NCBI GenBank assembly: GCA_002440265.1
Contig: DJSG01000041.1
Coordinates: 4,281-37,378, forward strand
Length of the DNA: 33,098 bases
Source: Bacteroidales bacterium UBA6340
GTDB taxonomy: Bacteria > Bacteroidota > Bacteroidia > Bacteroidales > Paludibacteraceae
Direction of reading: 5' to 3'
How positions within the stretch are numbered: the first letter of the stretch is position 1; every line of letters starts with the position of its first letter. Shown here in pieces: positions 7,949-19,857 of this stretch. The position numbers were made by a program, and so were the translations under genes. The notes beneath the pieces were generated by a model that worked only from the letters and a program-made list of their open reading frames with translations, was not told the DNA's origin and ran no database searches.

Positions 7949-7986
7949 AAAGAGACTGCCTAAACTAGTTGTCAGGCAGTCTCTTT
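7949..7986 (-). terminator. rpoC terminator (copy A of a repeated terminator family)
   Basis: AAAGAGACTGCCT (7949-7961) pairs perfectly with AGGCAGTCTCTTT (7974-7986) over a 12-nt loop. Read on the - strand, the stem ends in CTCTTTTGTGTTTC, a reasonable U-tract 39 nt after the rpoC stop. The loop-side sequence TTGTCAGGCAG is shared with three other hairpins in this window. Confidence 0.85.
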
Positions 7987-8024
7987 ATGAAGTCCTTACG
8001 GGACGATTGGGTCCCTACGAATGA

Positions 8025-12335
<4,311 letters not shown>

Positions 12336-12368
12336 ATTCTATTAGTTTGATATCCGTAAATCTTACGC

Positions 12369-15300
12369 TTATTCCATAGTGATTGAGAGTGCGAGACCCT
12401 GCAGTTCGTGTAACAATACGTTGAGCGACTCGGGAAGTCCGGGTGTCGGGAACGGATCGCCTTTGACAATAGCCTCGTAGGTGCGGGCACGCCCGGTGAC
12501 ATCATCGGACTTGACAGTCAGTATCTCTTGCAGTACGTGAGCGGCACCGTGCGCCTCGAGTGCCCAAACCTCCATCTCACCGAAACGCTGACCACCGAAC
12601 TGTGCTTTACCGCCCAACGGTTGCTGTGTGATAAGGCTGTACGGACCAATGGAACGCGCGTGCATCTTGTCGTCAACCATGTGCCCTAACTTCATGAAGT
12701 ATGTGACACCGACAGTAGCCATCTGGTCGAACGGTTCGCCTGTGCCACCATCGTAGAGTTGTGTCTTGCCGGCACGCGGGAGCCCTGCTTTGTCCGTCCA
12801 CTCGTTGAGCGAATCAAGCGTGCAACCGTCGAAGATAGGCGTAGCGAACTTAACGCCCAGTTCGCGACCAGCCCAACCGAGGACAGCCTCGAATATCTGA
12901 CCGATATTCATACGCGAAGGCACACCCAGCGGGTTGAGGACGATATCGACAGGTGTTCCGTCTGCCAAGAACGGCATATCCTCTACGCGAACAATCTTGG
13001 AGACGATACCCTTGTTACCGTGACGACCTGCCATCTTGTCGCCGACGCGAATCTTACGCTTCTTGGCGATGTACACCTTCGCCATCTGAATGATACCGTT
13101 GGGCAGTTCATCACCAATGGTGAGGTTGAACTTCTCGCGTTTGAGTTGTGCGTCGAGTTCTTTGTATTTGGCAATGTAGTTCATGATGCAGCGTTCAACA
13201 AGGTCGTTGATGTGTGCATCGTTGGTCCAGTCAGCCAACATAACCGATGTATAGTCGATTTGCATAAGGCGTTCGCGGGTGAAGGAAAGCCCTTTGGCGA
13301 TGACGTCGGACTTGACATAGTCCACTACGCCGGCAGACTGCTTGCCCTCGAGCAACTTGACAAGTTTCTCAACGAGAATCTTCTTGAGTTGTTCGGCTTT
13401 CGCCTCGAACTCTGCGTCGTATTTAGCGAGAGTCTCTTTGTCCTCCATCTTCTGCTTACGGTCTTTGAGTGCCTTGGCATAGAGTTGGCGGTCGATAACC
13501 ACGCCGCTGAGTGACGGACTGGCTTTGAGAGAAGCGTCCTTGACATCGCCAGCCTTGTCGCCGAAGATAGCCTTGAGCAGTTTCTCCTCAGGTGACGGGT
13601 CAGACTCGCCCTTCGGGGTGATTTTACCAATGATGATGTCGCCCGGCTGAATGTGCGCACCGATACGAATGAGACCGTTCTCATCCAAATCCTTGGTGGC
13701 GTCTTCGCTGATGTTAGGAATATCGGCAGTGAATTCCTCCATACCACGCTTGGTCTCGCGTACCTCAAGGAGTTGCTCGACCACGTGAATGGATGTGAAC
13801 ATATCCTCACGCACAATGCGTTCGCTGAGGACAATGGCATCCTCATAGTTGTATCCCTTCCAAGGAATGTAGGCTACCTTGAGGTTCTTGCCGAGTGCCA
13901 ACTCGCCATTCTCGGTGGCATAGCCTTCGGATAGTATGTCGCCCTTCTCCACACGGTCGCCCTTGCGTACGATAGGACGGAGGTCAATGGTGGTGTTCTG
14001 GTTGGTCTTCTGGCACTTAGGCAGTTTGTATTCCTTCTCTGCGGGGTCGAAAGAGATGAACTCTTCCTCGTCGGTGCGGTCGTATTGGATACGAATCTTG
14101 TCGGCATCGACATAGGTGACCGTACCAGCACCCTCTGCTGTGATTTGGGTGCGGGAGTCCTGTACGAGTTGTGCCTCGATACCTGTGCCGACGATAGGTG
14201 CTTCGTTGTGGAGCAGAGGAACTGCCTGGCGCATCATGTTGGAACCCATGAGGGCGCGGTTGGCATCGTCGTGCTCAAGGAACGGAATGAGTGCCGCTGC
14301 GATAGACGCAATCTGCGACGGCGACACGTCCATAAGGTCGATTTGGTCGGGTCCCACTACGGGGAAGTCCGCCTCGTAACGAGCCTTGACTTTGTCGCGG
14401 ACGAACTTGCCGTTCTCGTCGAGGGGTGCGTTACCTTGTGCAACGGTGGACTGTTCCTCGTCCTCGGCGGTGTAGTACACTACATGGTCGTTGTTGAGGT
14501 CCACGACACCGTTCTCCACCTTGCGGTAGGGGGTTTCGATGAAGCCAAGGTTGTTGATTTTCGCATATATACAAAGCGAAGATATAAGTCCGATGTTCGG
14601 TCCTTCAGGTGTCTCAATAGGGCAGAGTCGGCCATAGTGCGTGTAGTGGACGTCTCGTACCTCGAATCCCGCACGGTCACGGCTCAAGCCGCCGGGGCCG
14701 AGGGCAGACATACGACGCTTGTGGGTAATCTCCGCGAGCGGGTTCTGCTGGTCCATGAACTGGGAGAGCGCATTGGTACCGAAATAGGAGTTGATGACAC
14801 TGGAGATGGCTTTGGCGTTGATAAGGTCGGTAGGCGTAAAGACCTCCGTATCACGCACGTTCATGCGCTCGCGGATAGTGCGCGCCATACGTGCGAGACC
14901 GATACCGAACTGGTTGTAGAGTTGTTCGCCTACGGTACGCACACGACGGTTGGAGAGGTGATCGATGTCATCGACTTCGGCATTGGAGTTGATGAGTTGC
15001 ACCAGATATTTGATAATCTCAATTATATCCTCTTTGGTGAGCGTGCGCGTCTCCATAGGGATAGACATATTGAGTTTGCGGTTGATGCGGTAGCGTCCGA
15101 CTTCGCCCAGGTCATATCGTTTGTCGGAGAAGAAGAGGTTTTGGATGACCTCGCGTGCGGTGGCATCATCGGCAGGCTCGGCGTTGCGGAGTTGTCGGTA
15201 GATGTAGAGCACAGCCTCCTTCTCGGAGTGCGACGGGTCTTTCTGGAGGGTGTTGAAGATGATAGAATACTCAGCCTCGTTGGCTTCCTCCTTATGCAGA

Positions 15301-16181
15301 AGGATGGTCTTGACGCCCGATTCGAGAATGGTGTCGCACATCTCTTGTGTGAGCACGGTCTCGCGCTCGATGATGACCTCGTTACGCTCGATAGTTACGA
15401 CCTCGCCCGTATCCTCATCGACGAAATCCTCGGTCCAAGCCTTGAGGACGTTGCCGGCAAGGGTGCGCCCTACGACAGCGTCGAGGTTCTCTTTGGTACA
15501 CTTGATTTCTTCCGCCAGTCCGAAGCAATCAAGGATGTCCTTGTCGCTCTCGAAACCGATGGCACGGAGAAGGGTGGTTACAGGCAATTTCTTCTTGCGG
15601 TCGATGTATGCGTACATGACGCGGTTGATGTCGGTAGCGAACTCAATCCATGACCCGCGGAAAGGGATGATACGTGCGGAGTAGAGTTTGGTACCATTGG
15701 AGTGCATAGAGGTGCCGAAGAAGACACCAGGGGAACGGTGTAACTGGCTGACAACCACGCGTTCTGCTCCGTTGATGACGAAGGTGCCTTTGGGTGTCAT
15801 GTAGGGGATTGTGCCAAGGAACACGTCCTGCATCACCGGCTCGAAGTCTTCGTGGTCGGGGTCGGTGCAGGTGAGGAACAGTTTCGCCTTGAGGGGCACG
15901 CTGTAGGTGAGTCCGCGACGAATGCACTCCTCGATAGAATAACGCGGAGGGTCGATGTGATAGTCGAGGAACTCAAGGTTGAAGTTGTTGCGTGTGTCCT
16001 GAATGGGGAAGTTCTCCGAGAACACTTTGTAGAGTCCTTCTGTGTGGCGCACTTCCGGAGTGGAGTCCATCTGGAAGAATTCGCGGAAGGATTTCAATTG
16101 GATATCCAGAAAATCGGGATACGGCATCTGTTGTTGCATTGCCGAGAAGTTGATTCTCTGTGTTTTCTGTTGTTTAGCCAT
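12369..16181 (-). CDS. rpoB: DNA-directed RNA polymerase subunit beta
   Basis: The 1270-aa beta subunit is full length for Bacteroidetes (shorter than the E. coli protein of 1342). The rifampicin-pocket region is visible as TNALSQFMDQQNPLAEITHKRRMSALGPGG followed by GLSRDRAGFEVRDVHYTHYGRLCPIETPEGPNIG, with no obvious resistance substitution at the classical Q, D, H or S positions. GRHGNKGIVSKI and the C-terminal VNVLL-like end (SLNVLLHELQGLALSITME) are also intact. It lies 215 bp downstream of rplL, behind a terminator hairpin, so its transcription depends on read-through or a weak internal promoter that I could not find as a consensus match. Confidence 0.99.
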   Translation of the reverse strand: MAKQQKTQRINFSAMQQQMPYPDFLDIQLKSFREFFQMDSTPEVRHTEGLYKVFSENFPIQDTRNNFNLEFLDYHIDPPRYSIEECIRRGLTYSVPLKAKLFLTCTDPDHEDFEPVMQDVFLGTIPYMTPKGTFVINGAERVVVSQLHRSPGVFFGTSMHSNGTKLYSARIIPFRGSWIEFATDINRVMYAYIDRKKKLPVTTLLRAIGFESDKDILDCFGLAEEIKCTKENLDAVVGRTLAGNVLKAWTEDFVDEDTGEVVTIERNEVIIERETVLTQEMCDTILESGVKTILLHKEEANEAEYSIIFNTLQKDPSHSEKEAVLYIYRQLRNAEPADDATAREVIQNLFFSDKRYDLGEVGRYRINRKLNMSIPMETRTLTKEDIIEIIKYLVQLINSNAEVDDIDHLSNRRVRTVGEQLYNQFGIGLARMARTIRERMNVRDTEVFTPTDLINAKAISSVINSYFGTNALSQFMDQQNPLAEITHKRRMSALGPGGLSRDRAGFEVRDVHYTHYGRLCPIETPEGPNIGLISSLCIYAKINNLGFIETPYRKVENGVVDLNNDHVVYYTAEDEEQSTVAQGNAPLDENGKFVRDKVKARYEADFPVVGPDQIDLMDVSPSQIASIAAALIPFLEHDDANRALMGSNMMRQAVPLLHNEAPIVGTGIEAQLVQDSRTQITAEGAGTVTYVDADKIRIQYDRTDEEEFISFDPAEKEYKLPKCQKTNQNTTIDLRPIVRKGDRVEKGDILSEGYATENGELALGKNLKVAYIPWKGYNYEDAIVLSERIVREDMFTSIHVVEQLLEVRETKRGMEEFTADIPNISEDATKDLDENGLIRIGAHIQPGDIIIGKITPKGESDPSPEEKLLKAIFGDKAGDVKDASLKASPSLSGVVIDRQLYAKALKDRKQKMEDKETLAKYDAEFEAKAEQLKKILVEKLVKLLEGKQSAGVVDYVKSDVIAKGLSFTRERLMQIDYTSVMLADWTNDAHINDLVERCIMNYIAKYKELDAQLKREKFNLTIGDELPNGIIQMAKVYIAKKRKIRVGDKMAGRHGNKGIVSKIVRVEDMPFLADGTPVDIVLNPLGVPSRMNIGQIFEAVLGWAGRELGVKFATPIFDGCTLDSLNEWTDKAGLPRAGKTQLYDGGTGEPFDQMATVGVTYFMKLGHMVDDKMHARSIGPYSLITQQPLGGKAQFGGQRFGEMEVWALEAHGAAHVLQEILTVKSDDVTGRARTYEAIVKGDPFPTPGLPESLNVLLHELQGLALSITME

Positions 16182-16344
16182 TTATTTATGTAGATGGGTT
16201 TATATTATTCGGACGTCAAATCGTTGGTAACGAATTATTTAGACCTAAATAGATGATTCGGTGGATTATTCTTTCTTAACCTGAATCGCAGTAGAATTAC
16301 CTATATTTAACCGATCTTTAACATCCTCGTATATTCAGAGAAAA

Positions 16345-16375
16345 AGGTTTAGACCCCCGTTCGGGGTCTAAACCT
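16345..16375 (-). terminator. Intrinsic terminator or attenuator between rplL and rpoB
   Basis: AGGTTTAGACCCC (16345-16357) pairs perfectly with GGGGTCTAAACCT (16363-16375). On the - strand the hairpin is followed by TTTTTCTCTG. It begins about 20 nt after the rplL stop. Partial termination at this junction is classical in other bacteria and lowers polymerase subunit output relative to L7/L12. The remaining 16182-16344 has no recognisable promoter or ORF. Confidence 0.9.
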
Positions 16376-16396
16376 AACACCTTACAGGTAGGGTTA

Positions 16397-16774
16397 TTAC
16401 TTGAGTTCAACCTCAGCACCGACCTCTTCAAGAGCCTTCTTGAGAGCCTCAGCAGCAGCCTTGTCAAGACCTTCCTTAACGGTAGCGGGAGCAGCGTCAA
16501 CGATGTCCTTAGCCTCTTTCAGGCCGAGACCGGTTTGCTCCTTAACAGTCTTAACGACTTGGAGTTTCTGTGCGCCAGCAGCCTTGAGGACTACGTCGAA
16601 CGAAGTCTTCTCTTCAGCAGCGGGTGCTGCGTCAGCCGCGGGACCAGCAGCAACTGCAACTGCAGCAGCAGCGGGTTCGATACCATACTCGTCTTTCAAG
16701 ATTTGAGCGAGTTCGTTTACTTCCTTAACCGTGAGGTTAACCAATTGTTCAGCAAAAGCTTTCAGATCTGCCAT
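16397..16774 (-). CDS. rplL: Ribosomal protein bL12 (L7/L12)
   Basis: The 125-aa stalk protein has the N-terminal dimerisation/L10-binding helices (MADLKAFAEQLVNLTVKEVNELAQ). An Ala/Pro-rich flexible hinge lies at about residues 35-52. The C-terminal factor-binding domain carries the conserved stretch VVKTVKEQTGLGLKEAKDIVD. It recruits EF-Tu, EF-G and other GTPases to the ribosome. It follows rplJ after an unusually long spacer of 163 bp that holds a repeat element, and is followed by a terminator. Confidence 0.98.
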   Translation of the reverse strand: MADLKAFAEQLVNLTVKEVNELAQILKDEYGIEPAAAAVAVAAGPAADAAPAAEEKTSFDVVLKAAGAQKLQVVKTVKEQTGLGLKEAKDIVDAAPATVKEGLDKAAAEALKKALEEVGAEVELK

Positions 16775-16819
16775 TGTTGTATAATTTTAAGTAGTTTATT
16801 TTATTATTAAGTTATTTTT

Positions 16820-16929
16820 CATGCCCGATTTATTCGTTATAGGATGCTTATAGGTTGCTTATCCCTTGCGTATCCTTTGCTGCGGGATTGCGACTTGACA
16901 GCACATTAAAATGAATAAATGTCGGCATG
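16820..16929. mobile_element. MITE-like element with imperfect terminal inverted repeats and 11-bp tandem repeats
   Basis: The ends CATGCC-CG-ATTTATTC (16820-16835) and GAATAAAT-GTC-GGCATG (16913-16929) are inverted repeats that match apart from a 2/3-nt internal difference. Inside are three 11-bp tandem units, TGCTTATAGGT, TGCTTATCCCT and TGCGTATCCTT (16845-16877), then TGC. The same tandem motif, inverted, occurs at 28679-28711. No T-run follows either end, so it is not a simple terminator, and no clear target-site duplication was seen. It fills most of the rplJ-rplL spacer. The alternative is a long-range mRNA stem that controls rplL. Confidence 0.5.
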
Positions 16930-16937
16930 TTTGCTGA

Positions 16938-17468
16938 TTACTCAGCGCGTTCTCCCAGCGTTTTGAGGACGCCGTGGATGGTGTTACCTCCGGATTGGAG
17001 TGCAGAAACGACATTCTTAGCAGGCGATTGCAGGAGTGCAACGAGGTCTGCGATGAGTTCGTTCTTAGACTTGATGGTGGAGAGGAACTCGAGGTTTTGG
17101 GCACCTACGTAAACGGTTTCCTCTACGTAAGCGGCCTTCAACCGGGGTTTAGCCTCGCCTGTCTTGTCGCCCTTGGTGAACTCCTTAATCAGTTTCGCGG
17201 GAGCGTTGCCGGTGTTGGAGAGCATGAGGGCGGTGTTACCCTTGAGAGCAGCGCAGATTTGGTCGTCGATGCCTTTTGCAAGAAGTGCCTTGTGGAGCAA
17301 GGTGTTCTTGGCAACAAGGAGTTTGATGTCCTTTTTGAAGCATGCGCGACGGAGAGCACTAGTCTTCTCGGCGTTCAACCCCTCGATATTGGTGAGGTAG
17401 AAGTGGGAGTACTGACCCAATTGCTCTTGCAACTCTGCGATGATGGCGGTTTTATCTTCCTTCTTCAT
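16938..17468 (-). CDS. rplJ: Ribosomal protein uL10
   Basis: The 176-aa protein anchors the L7/L12 stalk to 23S rRNA. Its start, MKKEDKTAIIAELQEQLGQYSHFYLTNIEG, and the LVAKNTLLHKAL region match uL10. The C-terminal helix that holds L12 dimers ends ALQSGGNTIHGVLKTLGERAE. It lies 23 bp after rplA, leaving no room for the long rplJ leader known in Enterobacteria. Any L10 autoregulation must act elsewhere. Confidence 0.98.
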   Translation of the reverse strand: MKKEDKTAIIAELQEQLGQYSHFYLTNIEGLNAEKTSALRRACFKKDIKLLVAKNTLLHKALLAKGIDDQICAALKGNTALMLSNTGNAPAKLIKEFTKGDKTGEAKPRLKAAYVEETVYVGAQNLEFLSTIKSKNELIADLVALLQSPAKNVVSALQSGGNTIHGVLKTLGERAE

Positions 17469-17491
17469 AATAACTGTCTTGGATTAAATGA

Positions 17492-18184
17492 TTACTCAAT
17501 GGATTTGGGGTCAATTTTAATGCCCTGACTCATCGTACTGGAAAGATAAATGCTCTTGATATAGGTACCCTTGCTGACAGCAGGTTTGAGTTTGACGAGG
17601 GTCTGGATGAACTCGTTGGCGTTCTCGGCGATAGCCTCGGGGGTGAAGGAAACCTTACCGATAGAGGTATGCACGATACCGAACTTGTCGACCTTGAAGT
17701 CAATCTTACCCTGCTTAACCTCCTTGACAGCCTTAGCGACGTCGGGGGTAACAGTACCTGATTTGGGGTTAGGCATCAAGCCACGGGGACCAAGGACACG
17801 TCCGAGAGCACCAATCTTGCCCATGATTTGGGGCATGGTGATGATGACGTCGATGTCGGTCCAACCACCTTTAATCTTCTCGATGTACTCGTCGAGACCT
17901 ACGTAGTCTGCACCAGCCTCTTTGGCAGCAACTTCCTGGTCGGGAGTACACAATGCGAGTACGCGAACCTGTTTACCGGTTCCGTTGGGGAGACTTACCA
18001 CGCCGCGCACCATCTGGTTAGCCTTGCGGGGGTCCACACCAAGGCGGACATCGATGTCCACGCTGGCGTCGAACTTGGTGGTCGTAATCTCTTTGACGAG
18101 AGCGGCAGCCTCGGCTACCGTGTAGAGTTTACCTGCTTCAATCTTCTCTGCAGCAAGTTTCTGATTCTTTGTCAATTTTGCCAT
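17492..18184 (-). CDS. rplA: Ribosomal protein uL1
   Basis: The 230-aa protein matches uL1 in length and in motifs: the nucleotide-contacting MPNPKSGTVTPDVAKAVKEVKQGKIDFKVDK stretch, GLMPNPK, and the C-terminal GTYIKSIYLSSTMSQGIKID. It forms the L1 stalk that moves E-site tRNA and usually represses its own operon by binding an mRNA copy of its rRNA site; no such site was identified by eye. It lies 16 bp after rplK. Confidence 0.98.
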   Translation of the reverse strand: MAKLTKNQKLAAEKIEAGKLYTVAEAAALVKEITTTKFDASVDIDVRLGVDPRKANQMVRGVVSLPNGTGKQVRVLALCTPDQEVAAKEAGADYVGLDEYIEKIKGGWTDIDVIITMPQIMGKIGALGRVLGPRGLMPNPKSGTVTPDVAKAVKEVKQGKIDFKVDKFGIVHTSIGKVSFTPEAIAENANEFIQTLVKLKPAVSKGTYIKSIYLSSTMSQGIKIDPKSIE

Positions 18185-18200
18185 GGTGATTGAAGTTTAA

Positions 18201-18623
18201 TTATTTAACGGTAATACCCATACTACGTGCCGTACCTTTGACCATCTTGTAGGCGCTTTCTACGGTAAAGCAGTTCAAATCGACCATCTTGTCCTCAGCA
18301 ATCTGTCGGCACTGCTCTTCGGAGATGTTAGCCACCTTCTTACGATTGGGCTCAGCGGAACCGCTTTTGAGTTTGGCAGCCTCCTTGAGTTGCACGGCAA
18401 CGGGCGGAGTCTTAACGATGAAATCGAACGACTTGTCAGTGTAAACAGTGATAACAACAGGCAAAATTTTACCTGCCTTATCCTGCGTTCTGGCATTGAA
18501 TTGTTTGCAGAACTCCATGATGTTCACACCCTTGGAACCGAGTGCCGGTCCTACCGGAGGCGAAGGATTGGCTGCGCCACCCTTGATCTGGAGTTTGATA
18601 AATCCAGCAATTTCTTTAGCCAT
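18201..18623 (-). CDS. rplK: Ribosomal protein uL11
   Basis: The 140-aa protein has the N-terminal PPVGPALGSKGVNIMEFCKQFNARTQ motif and the C-terminal rRNA-binding domain ending VKGTARSMGITVK. It binds the GTPase-associated centre of 23S rRNA and is needed for stringent-response sensing by RelA-type enzymes. It follows nusG after 113 bp in which no consensus promoter is seen. Confidence 0.98.
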   Translation of the reverse strand: MAKEIAGFIKLQIKGGAANPSPPVGPALGSKGVNIMEFCKQFNARTQDKAGKILPVVITVYTDKSFDFIVKTPPVAVQLKEAAKLKSGSAEPNRKKVANISEEQCRQIAEDKMVDLNCFTVESAYKMVKGTARSMGITVK

Positions 18624-18736
18624 AATTAGTTAGTTTTACTTTGTTAATAGTTTTGACCTCAAGCGGATACGTGATATCCTCGGTCAGTTGATAAATGAAA
18701 CTATCGAGTAGTACAACGGCCTGTAACGGGTGCCTC

Positions 18737-19288
18737 CTACTCTTTTGCTACCTGATCGAAGCCCAACTCGAGGGGGGTCTGCCTATCGAAGATAGTAACG
18801 ACGACCTTGAGTTTGCGTTTGTCGGCAGCGACCTCGTTGATGACACCTTCGAAGCCGTTGAACGGTCCGTCGGTGACTTTGACGTGTTCGCCAACCAGAT
18901 ACGTTTCGTCGAGAATGCTCTCCCCTGCGGTCTCGTCGGCAGTACCCATAATCTTGTTGATTTCAGATTGGGGTACCGGTGCCGGCTTAGTGGAAGCCTT
19001 GCCGTCACTGAGGAAACCGAGCACGTTGGGGATATTGCGAAGCAGCGGGTAGCATTCGTCGGTAAGGTTGCACTCTACAAGCACGTACCCCGGAAGGAGG
19101 TTGCGCTCTTTGATGACACGCTTACCACCGCGCAGACTCACTACTTTCTCGGTGGGAATCAATACTTGTGACACATACTCCTTGAAGAGCGTAGAGGTAA
19201 CCAAGGCTCCTTCGATGTACTCTTTGACCTTGTTCTCCTTGCCGCTAATCGAGCGGAGGACATACCACTTCATGTTACCTTCAGCCAT
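18737..19288 (-). CDS. nusG: Transcription antitermination factor NusG
   Basis: The product has 183 residues from ATG 19288 (MAEGNMKWYVLRSISGKENK); an in-frame TTG two codons upstream is unlikely to be used. The N-terminal NGN domain that binds the RNA polymerase clamp includes KWYVLRSISGKE and LLPGYVLVEC. The C-terminal KOW domain is visible as GEHVKVTDGPFNGFEGVINEV. NusG links polymerase to Rho or the ribosome. It is the standard partner of secE immediately upstream (22-bp gap). Confidence 0.97.
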   Translation of the reverse strand: MAEGNMKWYVLRSISGKENKVKEYIEGALVTSTLFKEYVSQVLIPTEKVVSLRGGKRVIKERNLLPGYVLVECNLTDECYPLLRNIPNVLGFLSDGKASTKPAPVPQSEINKIMGTADETAGESILDETYLVGEHVKVTDGPFNGFEGVINEVAADKRKLKVVVTIFDRQTPLELGFDQVAKE

Positions 19289-19310
19289 ATCCAAGTCTTG
19301 ATTAGAGAGA

Positions 19311-19499
19311 TTAGAACAAGCCGTAGATGAACGTCATTATTGACTCGAAGCACCAGTCCATGAGCCAAACAATCAGCGCCAGTATAATGGAAGCAATCAA
19401 CACCAGCACTGCGCTTTGGGACAACTCCTTGCGAGTAGGCCAACTAACTTTATGGACCAACTCGTCGTAGGACTCTTTTACATTATCAACGAACTTCAT
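19311..19499 (-). CDS. secE: Preprotein translocase subunit SecE
   Basis: The 62-aa single-span SecE carries the amphipathic helix DELVHKVSWPTRKELSQSAV, including the conserved WPTRKE, followed by one membrane helix (about residues 30-52). It stabilises SecY in the inner-membrane protein channel. It sits between tRNA-Trp and nusG, the usual order in Bacteroidetes. Confidence 0.97.
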   Translation of the reverse strand: MKFVDNVKESYDELVHKVSWPTRKELSQSAVLVLIASIILALIVWLMDWCFESIMTFIYGLF

Positions 19500-19591
19500 A
19501 TCAGTAGTTATTTCTATTGTTGTTCTTTATTCACGCCAACAATCCGGCTCCTGTGGGTGACAGAAGTCAGATTGGAAGCTATTTGTAACAG

Positions 19592-19662
19592 CACGGAAGG
19601 CAGGAATCGAACCCACATTAACGGTTTTGGAGACCGCTCTCCTACCATTGGAGGACTTCCGT
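19592..19662 (-). tRNA. tRNA-Trp (anticodon CCA)
   Basis: The acceptor stem is ACGGAAG/CTTCCGT, the anticodon arm GCGGT-CTCCAAA-ACCGT, and the T arm closes on TTCGAAT. The discriminator is G, and no 3' CCA is encoded. D and variable loops are each about one base short, giving 71 nt. Confidence 0.95.
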
Positions 19663-19857
19663 TCGTCAGAACCGGCTTGCGACATTGAAATTCGCTGCGC
19701 GAATTTAGGTCGCCGCCGTTCTTCCTCTCACAATTACCAATCTGCGCTTGTGCTTGATTGCTAATTGTGTTTTGCCGACTGCGTCGGCGGTATCTCTCTC
19801 CGTAGAGCAGCGAGGCTTACGCCTCACCGCTCAGTCGAGAGATATGATAGATTGATA
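19663..19857. repeat. Palindrome-rich spacer between tuf and tRNA-Trp
   Basis: No gene is present. The spacer holds at least four hairpins: AAATTCGC-TGC-GCGAATTT (19688-19706); a 14-bp stem with one mismatch, 19729-19742 against 19756-19769; GCCGAC-TGC-GTCGGC (19774-19788); and a GAGGC-TTAC-GCCTC stem nested in ATCTCTC...GAGAGAT (about 19791-19846). They follow the tuf stop on the - strand and may serve in termination or in processing the tuf and tRNA-Trp transcript. Confidence 0.7.

Larger units (their letters stand above)
7729..7986 (+). ncRNA. Candidate structured small RNA (low confidence)
   Basis: A consensus -7 element TATCTTTG (7729-7736) is followed at 7743 by back-to-back hairpins: GATTCAA-GGTG-TTGAATC (7743-7760) and GGCTGC-N8-GCAGCC (7766-7785). 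Further on come CCCCTCC-AAA-GGAGGGG (7824-7840), GACGCG-AGC-CGCGTC (7874-7888) and the bidirectional terminator stem (7949-7986). No good TTTG -33 element is seen at the right spacing. The only ORF, 23 codons from 7801, starts MNKTDLPNPSKGG and reads through a GGAGGGG palindrome common in this phylum, so it is unlikely to be a gene. Apart from this, 7625-8024 holds nothing I can call. Confidence 0.3.

Noticed and set aside
16775..16937. L10-type autoregulatory leader
   Set aside because: It lies between rplJ and rplL rather than upstream of rplJ, and shows inverted ends and tandem repeats instead of the known L10-binding fold.
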